The notes below the pieces were generated by a model, which saw only the letters and a program-made list of their open reading frames with translations, did no database searches and was not told the origin of the DNA. Positions 50,405-64,000 of a DNA stretch of 64,000 bases are shown here, in pieces. The stretch covers positions 124,398 to 188,397 of the forward strand of contig MZZL01000409.1 in the NCBI GenBank assembly GCA_002749535.1, in the 5' to 3' direction. A program made the position numbers and the translations under genes. The DNA is from Apophysomyces variabilis (Eukaryota > Mucoromycota > Mucoromycetes > Mucorales > Mucoraceae). The first letter of the stretch is position 1; the number at the start of each line of letters is the position of its first letter.

Positions 50405-51887
50405 CAGTTATTCGACAATTAGAATGGAAACTTACTTATCTGGTTTATCGATCAATCCACCATCTTCTGACTGACAACACAGTAACACGTATTCCTGCAA
50501 CGCCTCTGTAGACGTATTAGCAGATCGTCATAACCAATATAACGCGGTTACCTCGGTCAAACAAATAGTTAACTAGGTAATAAACGGTTTAAAATATGAG
50601 GTTCGTTCGCTTGTGTCCTTTACCATTTTGTATTTCCGTATGTTGCCTCTCGATCTCCGCTTGCAATAGTGGAAAATCACCTGCACCCCAGAATGAATAG
50701 CATCCATCCACTAACTTGTTTGTTCGACCCTGGAATCCACCTTCCAATGCCATCTGTCGTGCACTGCACCATTTCTAAACAATGGTTGGAAATATCCATC
50801 CACGGCAATGTAAAATTCTTACTGTCAATTTGTTTATATCCAATTGCTTCATTTCGCCTAGGATTTCCATCGCTGCAATACCACAGAACGTATACCCATT
50901 ATGAGCTTCTTTGCCCGGATAAGGGCCTATACCTCCCTCATATGTTTGTGCCCTGCGTATCATTAATTGCTTGATATCTAAATTCGACCATTCGTTATAC
51001 CTGCGAATAAAATCTGCACAGTTCTCGGTCAGCTCTGGCGTCATTATGTTTGTTAACGCAGCAACGGACAAAGCACAATAGCATCCTCTAAAAGATCCAA
51101 TAAACGTCTTGTAGTTTTATTGTTGGGAACCCCATACCGGATGTCTATTTCACCTCCTTCGTGCATCGTGAAAGATCCATCCGGTTGTTTCATCCGAAGC
51201 AGGAACTTGTACAATGAATCCCTTGTATTCAACGCGGTTGAGACTTATACCCCGTATGATGACCACCTACCGGTCGATAATATCATATGCTTCGGTAGTC
51301 CCGAGAATTGCGAGCGAATTAACAGCGGCATAAGTAGGAGCAAGATGCGCTATTTGATCTGCACCACCGGAGAAGCCACCTTCAGGATGTTGCCATTTGG
51401 ACAATGTAGATATACCCCTAGAATATCTCAGAGATCCTACATCGTTAATTGATGGACGGGTACCTGTCAATGATTTCTTGGGTAATTTCCACCTCGAGTA
51501 AGTCAAGTGAGTGAAGTATCCAGTAGACTAGCCATGGTTTGCTGGCATCCAGCTGAAGCATCCACCGGCTGAGACTGTTCAATCCACGCTTTAGGTAGGC
51601 TACGTGGTTTTCGCGCTCGAGGTGCACGCTATAAGCGTTACCTCGGTTAGGACGTTACTAGATCTCAGTTTCATACCTTTCAAGTGGTTTTTTAAATACA
51701 TTATTCGGCGCATAATCGGCGTAACATTGCAAGATCGATTCTTCGGTGCGTTTCTGTGCAAGAAATTCTGTCAATACTGGTAATAGCAAGACAACTGGCA
51801 AACCTGTTGAATGGATGTATCTGTAGGTAAGCCGTCGTCCTGAAACTTCAACTGATTTAGCCCAATGTTCCCATCAAGGATGCCCAT
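49997..51887 (-). CDS. RAM1: protein farnesyltransferase beta subunit
   Basis: With the alpha subunit this enzyme attaches farnesyl to CaaX proteins such as Ras and mating factors. By-eye splicing gives about ten exons and roughly 430 aa. In order: HLERENHVAYLKRGLNSLS, LDASKPWLVYWILHSLDLL, WQHPEGGFSGGADQIAHLAP, MKQPDGSFTMHEGGEIDIRG, CQ-like repeat RAQTYEGGIGPYPGKEAHNG, GGFQGRTNKLVDGCYSFW and DYYHTCYCLSGLS. The zinc ligands known from mammalian FTase beta (Asp and Cys of VDGCYSFW and His of YYHTCYC) are present. The alpha-alpha barrel QW-like repeats are intact. One intron contains a TA microsatellite (50373-50401). The last exon ends HHFYKEQLDAIKDLLPMDEA. The stop codon is embedded in AATAAA. 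It is transcribed divergently from the Msi1-like gene. Confidence 0.93.
50373..50401. repeat. (TA)n microsatellite in a RAM1 intron
   Basis: A perfect TA run of about 29 bases lies inside a RAM1 intron, between the exon ending KPD and the exon starting GPDYYH. It does not touch coding sequence. Confidence 0.9.
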
Positions 51888-54480
<2,593 letters not shown>

Positions 54481-55371
54481 AATAAACAATCGTTTGTATC
54501 CAGAGGAGGATCATGTGGCCCGATGATATTTCGGATCATCAGCTTTTGCAGTTAGGGGTGATTTCGTGCTGCATCTTTTTGTGCTCCTTAGCTTTACTGT
54601 CCGTTCATCGTCCTCCGCAGAATCGGGTTGTTGATTGGTCTGGGAAGATTTTTCTTGATTTGGCTATATGGATATCTAGTAAGCGAGAGTTCTTCATTGG
54701 TTCGTACCCCAGTGGTTCACACATGACAGAGTGTTGGCGCCCCTGACGATTTCACTGTCGTTCGTCACCTAAAAGAATATTGATCACAGATTCACGGGGC
54801 CTATTTCCCATCACTAAAGAACGCTCGGGCCCTGCCGCCCCGCACCTTTGAACATACATCGACTGGTATAAACAAAAAGTTAAACAGTCTTTGTTTTTTT
54901 TTTTTGGCTTTTTGGGTAGTGATATGTTTAGATTTACTTTGTTGCGGGTGTAGTTTTTTAGTGTCTATGCAGAAAACCAAGTCACTGTGCATCGTATGGG
55001 AAATTGGATACCAAACATGAACACAAGAATAGCGGTTAGAAATGGTAAGATAAAACCATTCTGCCTATCAAAAGATTGTTTCCTGACCAAAAAGTAAGGA
55101 GTTTGTTTTTTGGGTAGAATGTATGACCAATCGCATCCATGATAATATCTCGGCCAATCAAAGAAGAGTAAGATGGAAAAATGTTTTCCAGCATGTGATG
55201 TTCTTTATAAGGTATGGAGACCGTGGAGAGGGTAGAAGAAGGAGGGGTTGATGACAAGATAACGCTACCCACGTTTTCAAATCAAAAGATAAGTGACGTC
55301 TTTGGGTTTATAGTATAAAATGTACAGCATTATATCCCGTTCTTCTTCACTTTTTCATCGATGCCCTGAAT
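54481..55371. other. intergenic region (MSI1-like to ECL1)
   Basis: An AATAAA lies just after the upstream stop (54483). The rest contains the ECL1 promoter. A minus-strand 78-codon ORF (55036-55272) has no motif. Confidence 0.45.
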
Positions 55372-55845
55372 ATGAGTGACCTTAATTGGTGCACCTATTG
55401 TGATAATGCCATCAGTCCATTTTCTGTAAGTAGTCCACTTAGATAACCTCCCTTTTAACACATACCAAAACTTATTTAATGAAAATTTTAGGAATCCTTA
55501 TATTGCAGTGAGCAATGTTTGCGAGCAGATGCCCTACGTAACCACCCTTTACTGGGCTACACTTATCCGGAATTCGTTAATTTCCCCCGCCCTTCTATCA
55601 CGAAACAGCCCAGCACAAATTCCTGCTATCCACATCCTACACCGCTAACGACACCTGATGCCTCGCCTGTGCTCACTGCTACCTCGTCTTCGTCTTGTAG
55701 TATCTTTTCGCTTCATTCAACAACAAACCTCTCTCCTCCAAAATTCAACCTCTCAGCACCCATTGATCACTCATCCCATCATCATCATGCGCAACATCCT
55801 TTGAGCAAGCATACTTTGGGAAGTGTTATCCCTTCGCGCCAATAA
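55372..55845 (+). CDS. Ecl1-family lifespan/stress regulatory zinc protein
   Basis: This small protein belongs to the Ecl1 (extender of chronological lifespan) family known in yeasts. Exons 55372-55425 and 55492-55845 give 135 aa. The conserved N-terminus reads MSDLNWCTYCDNAISPFSES then LYCSEQCLRADALRNHPLLG, with four Cys in a CxxC...CxxxC zinc-binding arrangement. The following GYTYPEFVNFPRP is also typical. The remainder is Ser/Thr/Pro and His-rich (DHSSHHHHAQHP), likely disordered. In fission yeast Ecl1 proteins respond to zinc or sulfur limits; whether this holds here is inference. The stop codon sits in AATAAA. The single intron directly follows the first Cys pair region. Confidence 0.9.
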
Positions 55846-58212
55846 AACAGCATTGCTGCAGCTCCGCCGTCGCGAACGATAGCCTAAATATGCTTTAACT
55901 CAATAACTGTACATACATTTTTCTTTGCAGCTGCAATACTGTTTATTCAATCGCAACCTTACGCTACTCTAAATAAACTTTTGTGTCTATGGAAGAGTCC
56001 CAAAGTGGGCACGAACAAGAAACAAATATGCGTTTATTTAGTACATGAGTCATGGCAGAACATCCTATATACTTACATCAACTCGGTATTTCCGGTAGAC
56101 GCATGATTTATTTGAGCTGCATTAACCTCTTTGTTTCATGGTTATTAAACGAAATAACGCCTTTGATGTGCCCTCACTTACATCCGAATGGTATTCCCGC
56201 CTATGCAGTGCCATGTTCTAGGCTGCCGTACGCGTGATCTGCAAACCATGATAAACCCAGTCTTCAGCACATTATCGAATATCACCGTGTACAAAAGGGC
56301 AAGGTACGTAATGCCGCTGACCATTCGGGACGCGCCTAGAAAAAGAATTACTATTGGTGCTTCTCTATCGTGATTTTAGTTCTTCAGAGAATCTCTGTGC
56401 TTCAACCACAGTTAGACTGATAAGAAATTGAGGACTCGTTGATCGATATGAGACGATCTTTGCCAAACAATGTACTTAACAGCGCTTGGTATTACCATCT
56501 TCGTGGGACAGACAGCACATGTATTAGATCAGCAAACTCTTCCCCATACAATGGACGAATGGTCTGTAACACCAGTGCCCTTGTTTCGTTCGCTTTGTCT
56601 CTGCAGTGACTTTTTATTTCTTACCAAAAATGTGCCTGTGTGCCTTAACCCAAGTATGAATTTTCTTGGTCTACAAGTCTGCTGCAACTTAACCCTACCA
56701 GAAATCGCTGGGCCGCCACTGGTCGATCCTACACCGGACCTGTTTCGGGCTCCGACTCCATCTCTGTCTTCCAACGCTTGGGTAAGCTACAAGCAAGCAA
56801 AGTTGAATCACAATGACCAATATTCTTAGATCCACAAGTCGTTTCTGCCACCCATATGGATAGGGATATAAGTTTCCGTAGTTTACTCTGGCAACTGTTA
56901 CGTTTATTTATTATGTCAATATTCTCTAGCCAATGGTATTTTGTTGATTGGCTTCGCTGTCATTTTGAAAAACTTTTGCATTCCTGATGGGTTACCTCTC
57001 CTCACTTGTTCGCTGCAGCTTTGGTTCTGGATTCTTTCAGTAATCCATACTTCTCTGCCATTACAGTCTCCTTTTAACAAATGTCGTATTCGAGGCGTAA
57101 GTCGTGTTGTTCACCAAGCCAGCATCCCCTCCTTCAGAGTTCTGCTTGCATTTTGGTAAATATATCAAGTTACGTATCTTGGCATAGATGTTTCCTAACA
57201 GTAATGTTGTACCTTGTCCATTCATGCTTAGCTCGATACGTTTTACTTTGTGAACCGTATCCGTGATTATGCTAAGTTACAGTACTGCAAGAATGGAGGA
57301 GAAAAGAAAGGTCTGATCACAATGCACCACGCATGTTTAGTCTATGCAGTAAAACTTTTGGGGAATACCCAACTCTCACCGAAGTTCCGTACTTTTATCA
57401 CGCTTCAGGTTATATTATGATTATTTCTTGTAGTATATATATGTACCCCCAATCGATCCGGCTCAGAGTATGTAAGCTGGCTATTTCAACATAACCCACA
57501 TTTGTCCGCTATGTACGTGTACACGTAGTTTGTGCGGTGTAACTAGGTTAACTACGTTGATTTCTCCTTTTCATCTAGGTTCAACCCCTTTTGCCAATTA
57601 CACGAAATTTTCCAATTATTCTAACGGTTTTCGTTAAGAAACTATGTATATATTCCGTTAAAAAAACACCATTGCCGTTTGGTACGTACAGTATTTTTAG
57701 TCTTATCCTATCCTTGCATGGAAAAAACAATTCTTTTCATTTTCAGTTTAAGTATCCAGGTACCGCGTATGGCTAGTTAGGATTTGCTGCATTTGAACTT
57801 TATTGCTCCGATTCTTGTTGTTTGATGCAGTTCATATGAATGTCCGACTCTCTCTGTTAATTTTCGAGTGCTAGTAGCAATAGCTATAGAAAACCAAATC
57901 GGGTACAAACAGCACACGCTCAAGGTAAGCAGCACAACGTAAGAGAAAAGAGATCAGTGTTTGTACCCTATTTACAGTTTTTGCAATCTAGGATTAAACA
58001 CAAAGCCCGGAATTCCTTGCTGCATACAATTAGGTACAATATTCCCCTTGTCAAAGGGATCTGTCTTACTATAGCCCCGCAAGTCGGACATGAAAGCTAT
58101 AGCAGACCAACCCCTGCTACCCTCCCTTTGATCTTGTTTGTTGTTGCTTAAACGTTTGTCACCGTCTTTCCCCCTTTATCGTCTATTCTTTTTCTGCTTC
58201 TTTGATATCCTG
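55846..58212. other. 2.4-kb gene-free region upstream of the GPCR
   Basis: No family is recognised. A plus ORF (56470-56829) includes a Pro-rich stretch but no motif. The last 75 nt are T/C-rich and free of AG dinucleotides and of in-frame stops from 58132, ending at the GPCR start codon. Confidence 0.45.
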
Positions 58213-61200
58213 ATGTCGGATCCAGAAACCTCCACAGGAAATGCTAGCATTAGCATCAACCGAATAGATTACGATGAAACTCTTTCCGAGCTATCTCGCA
58301 ATTCTTCTTGGTTTCGAGTGACCAGTCATCACGACATGACTTATTTATCGCCACATTTTACCGAAAATTTAACCGAGATAAAGATTGGCGTCCTTCTGCC
58401 TTTCAGACAGGACGATAATCTGATCACCCGAACCATTACTTTAGGGTAGGTAATCAAATAATATCAATTTATCATACTCATTGACCTCCATCTTATCTTC
58501 AGCGGAACCACAGCTATACGTATGGCCGCTGCAGAGATTAACTCCAAGCAACTTATCCCAGGAGCATTTATCACGCTTGTGGAAAAGGATTCCTATCCGG
58601 GAGACGTAGATGGTCAGGCAGCCATCACGCAAGCGGTATTTTCAGCTGTAGCACTTATACAGGATGGTGTTGTTGGTGTCATTGGAGATATTTCTTCGTC
58701 CTGGACTACTCTCTCCGCCCTCATGACCAGTACCTTACAGATTCCCCAATGTTCCTTTACAGCTGGAGCAAGTAAGACAGCCTTACATATAATGTAAACC
58801 ATTTAGCGATGTATAGATTCTTTGTCTGACAAATCACAATATCCTTATTTCTTTCGAACGGTACCAACACGATTGCTTTATGCAGACGCGGCGCTATCAT
58901 TTATAGTTAAGCAAGGTTGGCCAGCCATTGGTGTACTATATACAAACAGTGAAAGCGACGAGCAGTGTAAGTTCTGCAGCAAACAGATACGCAAACGAAA
59001 TAAACTTTTTTTCTTGTTTTTAACAGTATCTGAAAGCCTCGTCGCTAAAGCAAAAATGCAAGGAGTCCGAATAAAGGCTTACGAAGAATTTTACAAACAA
59101 GGGCCGAACAGCGATATACAAGCATCGATAGATAATGTCATGAAAGCAGGTGCTCGCATCATATTTTTGGCAGCGGAAGACGATGCACAACTTGCGGCAC
59201 TAACTGTGGCAGCACACGCCGGTTATATCAATAATGAAACCGTTTGGATCTCCACAGGAACTATTACAGACAATCTATACCTAACCGTGAATCGATTTAA
59301 CGAAGCAATAACGATGAGAATTAATAAGACGGATAAAAGGCCGCCAAATTCTACCATTGAATATGCCGCCCAACGTGCTACTTCTCTATCACTTATTGAT
59401 TATAATTCAACGTTCTCTGGTGGTCTCTTCACTTTTGAAACGCGTTCCAATTTGACAGGCTATCCACCTTTCGACCAATTCCTTACCGAATGGGCTACAT
59501 ACAATCTATCCAGCCTGTAAGTGGCAGCGTTCCTTTCTTTTTTTTCCCTCATTGAACAAGAAATTAGTTCTGACATTTCTTTTCAAGTGATCAAGTCGAT
59601 ACTACGGAAGGGTATATAAGTTCATGTTATAAAGGATCTATAGGCTGACGATCTTTTCGTAATCGCAGACTTGCCTATTCATGTTTAATGGCCATGACGC
59701 AAGGGTTTATTCAAGCATTACATAACTCAACAAACACTAGCACAGCATTACAGCAACTGGCAGCAGGAAAATTAGGACATTACTTCATACCAGAAGCATT
59801 CAACAGCAGCTACATGGGTCCCGTTGGCCCACTTATCTTCGATGACAGCGGCGATGCAATGACGGGGTAAAAAAAGGTCAAAGCGTACGTATCATCGTTA
59901 ATGGATAGTTAGGAATTTTTACGTGTACAACGTTATAAACGGGGTTCAGGTCGAGATTGGTACAATTCTAGGCGGTCAGCTGCAAATGACACAGGAACCC
60001 CTCTTTCACGATGGCACAACCAAGGTAATCAATCGTCGTTTTCTCTTATATGAAGATGAATAATGTCGGCAAAACACAACACCTGCGTTTGGGTTATTAG
60101 TAGCCACCAAAAGGAGTATCGACACAGATAGTTATCAATCCAGGTTATACTTCACCCATGGCTAGACTTGTTTCGTCTTTGGCTGCAATTGGTGCTTTGC
60201 TGACGCTGGTGTCTTTGGCAATCATACTATATTACAGAAAACATCCACGATGGAAAACAATGAAGTACGTGTACATGTTCTTTTTGAATACTAACTTAAC
60301 TCGATATAGCCTACTGTTCTATATATTGGAGATTGTAGGCTTTTTGTTTGCATACAGCACTGTCATTTGCATGTCAAGTTATAGAACGATACCCACCTGC
60401 ACCGCGCTTCCCGTACTACTACATGTAGCCCTGTCGTTCATCATTGCGTAAATGTTTTTCATTGTCCACAAACCCTCTCTAATCGATCTTTATCAGACCT
60501 TTAATTGCCAAACAATACAGGATATACCGCTCTTTTAATAACGTCTATGTGACACGAGCGGTAGTAACAGATGTACAGCTGCTCAAAGTATCTGGTGCGG
60601 CTTTAACAGCCAACGCGGTTAGTCGAGCATTTTTTGTACTATGAACTAAATTAGTGTGCTTTAGTGCCTCCTATGTATCTGGCTTAGTACCGCAAACATT
60701 GGCTGTACTGTCAAAACCATCACAGCTTCTGTATCCGTTATTACGTGCTTCTACGGGGATCGTATATATCTGCCTGTCTTGTTTTCAGCTTTGATAACGG
60801 GAAGCCAACTCGTAGTGGCATTGTACCTTGCAGTTAAAACTAGGAATATTCAGAAAAGCTGCGATCAGTACGAAGAATGCAAGCAAGCAGGTGTCGCCAC
60901 CTAGTACGTGTTTTCTGTTTGCATGATGGTGCTAATCAATATTTTTTATGCAGTAACATCTTTTTTAGCTCATTAATAAGTTTCCTACTGTATTTTATGC
61001 CAACAGCAGACGACTACACACGGCGTTACATAGCGGCCACATTGATTGTTTGGGCTACAACATTCACCCTTTTTGCACTGTTTTTCCCTCAAATACGAGC
61101 GCTTATTAAGAATGAACCAATCAAACGGACGAGACCAGTGCAGCAGCGTCCATTCGATCAAGGATATGCAGCAACGACAACATTAGGAGGAGATTTAATG

Positions 61201-61956
61201 AGTCTTAACCGCATGATTAGCCATCATGATCCGCTTCGAGAGCGTTCACAGCCATCGGCGAAAGATAACACCTTGATAAAAGCTCACGAGGTAAGTTATA
61301 TTTCTGGTGCAATTGACAAACCTAACACAATATTTCAATCGTGCAACAAATGTATCAGGGTCGTATGCCTGTGCAGCAGGTGCTGAAATGGTTTCCGTTT
61401 TTATCAGCTTGGGAGATGAAGCATTTAATATTATTTCCTATGGCTCACTATTTTTGCGTCTTTTCGGTAATCACACTTCTCGTACACGCTGTTTCATAAA
61501 GTTGACAATGAGTTCTAGGAGAAATCGCACACTGGCTATGTGTTTGGCTATACGCACGCGTCTATTGTCAACTCCTCACGGGATAAATATATCTTCAAAG
61601 TACATGGTGTACAGTGCTGGGACCTTGTTGTACAAGTAGCAACAAAACAAGATCTGGAAAACTGGTGTGGGTGGTTCAACAGTAATACGGAGGTCTACTA
61701 CTCGTCATCTTCCAGAACTTTCTTAACAAGCAATACCTGTATCACCACTCGCTCGTATTATAGCGGACCTCAGAAAAAACCTAAAGAAAACGCGAAAGAT
61801 ACAGATACCCAAAATCAGCTACTACTTGAAGGAGACGAAAGCGGTATTACATTAGAAACCTTGGATAGCTGCGCTAACGCACCCATGGTGACGGAGTTAC
61901 CGCATCAGTTTTCATGTCCTCTGCCACGCGTCTCGGAGCATACAGAGTTTGAATGA
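58213..61956 (+). CDS. class C GPCR (GABA-B/mGlu-like) with C-terminal PH-like domain
   Basis: This is a membrane receptor with a ligand-binding Venus-flytrap domain and seven helices. Fourteen exons, all joining in frame (58213-58445, 58503-58771, 58817-58966, 59027-59516, 59589-59612, 59669-59866, 59913-60024, 60104-60264, 60310-60447, 60497-60617, 60665-60903, 60954-61290, 61359-61466, 61519-61956), total 3018 nt, 1005 aa. Residues ~55-450 match periplasmic-type receptors (KIGVLLPFRQDD, GVVGVIGDISSSWTT, IPQCSFTAGA, KSQYPYFFRTVPT, GWPAIGVLYTNSES). TM1 lies at ~515-537 and TM7 near ~755, with the class C KTRN motif (LAVKTRNIQK) after TM5. Residues ~825-930 form a PH-like fold (KWFPFLSAWEMKHLILFP, ending DLENWCGWF). 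N-glycosylation sites are frequent before TM1. No signal peptide precedes the first ATG. The ligand is unknown. Confidence 0.9.
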
Positions 61957-62446
61957 TAGAATCTGGATTATGTTGTAATAGTGCATCTCTGTTAAATATC
62001 TACAGACATATCTGTGTTCTTGTGTAATTCTTTTGTTTCTTTATTGTCATTGTTGATAAAGCAGTATCACCAGTAAAAGTTACAAATGGGTTACCAATTA
62101 AAGATCGATGACAATGTAAGTTGTGGTTAGTTGTACGATGCAGCCATCAACAAGAGTTTGCGAAGAAACGGTTTGTCAATGGCAACGACATTGAGCATAT
62201 GGTTTTAGATACTTTATGTTTTGCGCTCTCCTTTTGTCCCATCATCCTACAAGCGTTCTTGTTTCTTGTTTGTATTTTCTGCAAACACTCAAATCATCGT
62301 TCTTAATGGGGTAATTTTGAATAGAGTTTAATCCATAGGTGGATGAAGTTTTCAAACAAAAGATGAAATGACTTTTCAATGTCAAATCATCAGGAGGATA
62401 TTTACATGGTATATTTGAATTACAGTAATACATCGCTGTCATTACT
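61957..62446. other. convergent 3' intergenic region (GPCR/NiCoT)
   Basis: This region holds the 3' ends of two converging genes. No gene is seen. Confidence 0.45.
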
Positions 62447-63818
62447 CTACAGTTTTGAGGCTACGTCAGGGACCTCATTCATTGATTTCTCTTCTAATCG
62501 TCCTTCCTCTACTGCGCCTGGTTCTGTTGGCTTACGCTGATCGAATTCATTCTCCAAATCCTTGTATCCAAGCAATCGGTACGCAACCGCACTCACAGCC
62601 CAAGTAACTATAAATGCACCTACAATAACAATTCCGATCCATTCAAAACTGTCCGATAGGGTGTACCAAAACTGCCACCACCCGTTGTCTAGATGGAGCT
62701 GTTCACCGATCAGAGAAAAGAATTCGATAAGTGCTACAAGGATAGCCACAACAACGCTAATGGCTGTAATGGTAAAGTTATAGTACAGCTTCCGCACGGG
62801 ATTGATATAAGCCCAAGTATAAGTAAATAACATAAGCATGCCATCAAGGGAATCGATCAGAGACATGCCTGCACCCAAGCTCTTGGTAAACATGGTTTGG
62901 CCTCATCCCCTTGCTTAACTTACCTGCCGTAAACAGTATCGGTAACAGGATAATGAGCCACATAGACATTCCATTAGCACCCTGGATGGCCGTAATTCCC
63001 AGCAAGGTGATTTCGGTGGAGGTATCGAACCCAATACCGAAGAGAAGTCCCAGAGGGTACATCTTCCAGGAAGCATTGACGAAACGGAACACAGGTCGAA
63101 AAAATCTGCCAAGCAACCCACGGTTATTTAGGTATTCTTGGATATCCAGCTCGGTATAAACTCCCTCTCGTTTTACTTGTCTCAAGGTTTTAATTACGCC
63201 AACCAGGACAATCACGTTCAATATGGCGATAAGAGTTAAAAATGCAATAGAAACTGATGTGCCAATAATGCCCCCGATCTGTGAGAAGTTATCCACACCA
63301 TTTGCCACTGCATTAGCTGTTGCAGCTACAATAACCGATGTGATGAAGACAATGGTAGAGTGTCCCAAAGAAAAAAATAGGCCGACGCTCACTGGATGCT
63401 GACCATCGTTCAGTAGTTTTCTAAGAGAGATAAAACTGTTCAAGCACATGTGTGTATAACGAAGAGCTTGCAAACCTTGTTACGTTGTCAATGGCACTGA
63501 TGTGGTCTAGTGTCAGAGTATCAAGGTCAGGATGAGGTTACCGAGGGCTTTCTACTTGATTTTACCTGCATCTACAGCATGCCGAAGACCAAGTGTGTAT
63601 GCTAAGGCACCAGTGCCCAGCATCGATGGGTATGGGCGATACACTATTCCAGCCACAACCCATACTACCGCATTAACTATGAGTAGTAATGCAAACAGAA
63701 ACACCACTTTTCGGCGCACGCGGTGCGGGTCTGGACCGAAAAATAGCTTGTATATGAAGGAATGCTGTGATATAAAACGTAAAGCGAACTTCCCTAGTTT
63801 TCCTGGTGAATGGTCCAT
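62447..63818 (-). CDS. NiCoT-family nickel/cobalt transporter
   Basis: This is a high-affinity Ni2+/Co2+ permease of eight helices, probably at the plasma or vacuolar membrane. By-eye splicing uses four exons: from 63818 (MDHSPGKLGKFALRFISQHS), a short exon DHISAIDNVTR, a long exon and a C-terminal exon. All NiCoT signatures are present: GLRHAVDADHISAIDN (metal-binding H and D split by an intron), FFSLGHSTIVF, GFDTSTEITLLG, GMSLIDSLDG and NPVRKLYYN. The cytosolic tail is charged (NEFDQRKPTEPGAVEEGRLE). Fungal relatives supply Ni for urease or transport Co. An upstream in-frame MFFFST is a possible longer start but its T-rich context suggests leader. The right end of the window (63819-64000) has only promoter-like sequence. 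Confidence 0.95.
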
Positions 63819-64000
63819 CGTGGAGAAGAAAAACAAAAAAGAAAAAGGCGAAGAAGACCGCTTGGGTCGTTATCCCAGTCGGGATCATCTTCGAAGCATG
63901 AATATAGAAGTCACAGTGCTTATCGTTATCTCCCGGTTTGTTTCCATTGAGAGGACGTTTGTCCCACCTGCTTCCGTTAGGACTTGCTGTTCTCTCTGTT

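Noticed and set aside
56470..56829. 119-codon plus ORF with Pro-rich part
   Set aside because: No recognisable domain, and both strands are open; no splicing model improves it.

Overview
The window is nuclear DNA of an early-diverging filamentous fungus, most likely Mucoromycota (Mucorales-like). Genes are cut by many short GT-AG introns of about 40-150 nt. Intergenic DNA is AT-rich. Many start codons follow long pyrimidine-rich leaders. The gene set (fungal perilipin, class C GPCR, Crypton-type Ndc10/GCR1 recombinase relic, Ecl1, Cox20, mitochondrial SSB) fits that lineage better than Dikarya. The phylum call is inference; no rRNA or marker gene is present.

Layout. 1-2.4 kb: no recognisable gene. 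2.4-4.6 kb: mitochondrial SSB (RIM1) and an unknown 396-aa coiled-coil protein, both minus. 5.7-9.0 kb: a kinesin-13 microtubule depolymerase, plus. 10.3-11.8 kb: CDC50/LEM3 flippase subunit, plus, convergent with phosphomevalonate kinase ERG8 (12.4-14.4 kb, minus). 14.8-16.4 kb: a decayed Crypton-type tyrosine recombinase. 17.7-19.5 kb: a small Rho GEF with a DH domain and no PH domain, convergent with an atypical SDR-family epimerase/dehydratase (19.9-21.6 kb). 25.5-28.5 kb: plasma-membrane H+-ATPase PMA1. 32.4-33.7 kb: perilipin. 34.0-34.7 kb: COX20. 36.5-38.3 kb and 40.4-41.4 kb: two C2H2 transcription factors (GLI-like four-finger; Msn2-like two-finger). 42.3-42.8 kb: RNase P Rpr2/Rpp21. 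46.3-46.8 kb: a small WWE-like protein. 50.0-51.9 kb: farnesyltransferase beta (RAM1), divergent from an RBBP4/Msi1 histone chaperone (52.6-54.5 kb). 55.4-55.8 kb: Ecl1 zinc protein. 58.2-62.0 kb: a GABA-B-type class C GPCR with a PH-like C-terminal domain. 62.4-63.8 kb: NiCoT nickel/cobalt transporter.

Functional themes are ordinary euchromatic ones: isoprenoid synthesis and use (ERG8, RAM1), lipid and membrane biology (CDC50, perilipin, PMA1), mitochondria (SSB, COX20), signalling (Rho GEF, GPCR, RAM1) and stress or lifespan regulation (Msn2-like factor, Ecl1). The genes are separate units, not an operon or biosynthetic cluster. Four intergenic stretches exceed 3 kb and hold only simple repeats and weak ORFs.

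The most notable points are the GPCR-PH fusion and its odd N-terminus, a kinesin-13 intron whose donor reads CT instead of GT, two glutamates in PMA1 where yeast has its regulatory Ser/Thr pair, the Crypton relic upstream of ERG8, and a diverged repeat shared by two gene-free regions. Exon models were built by eye from frame, splice sites and family conservation; no alignment was run.
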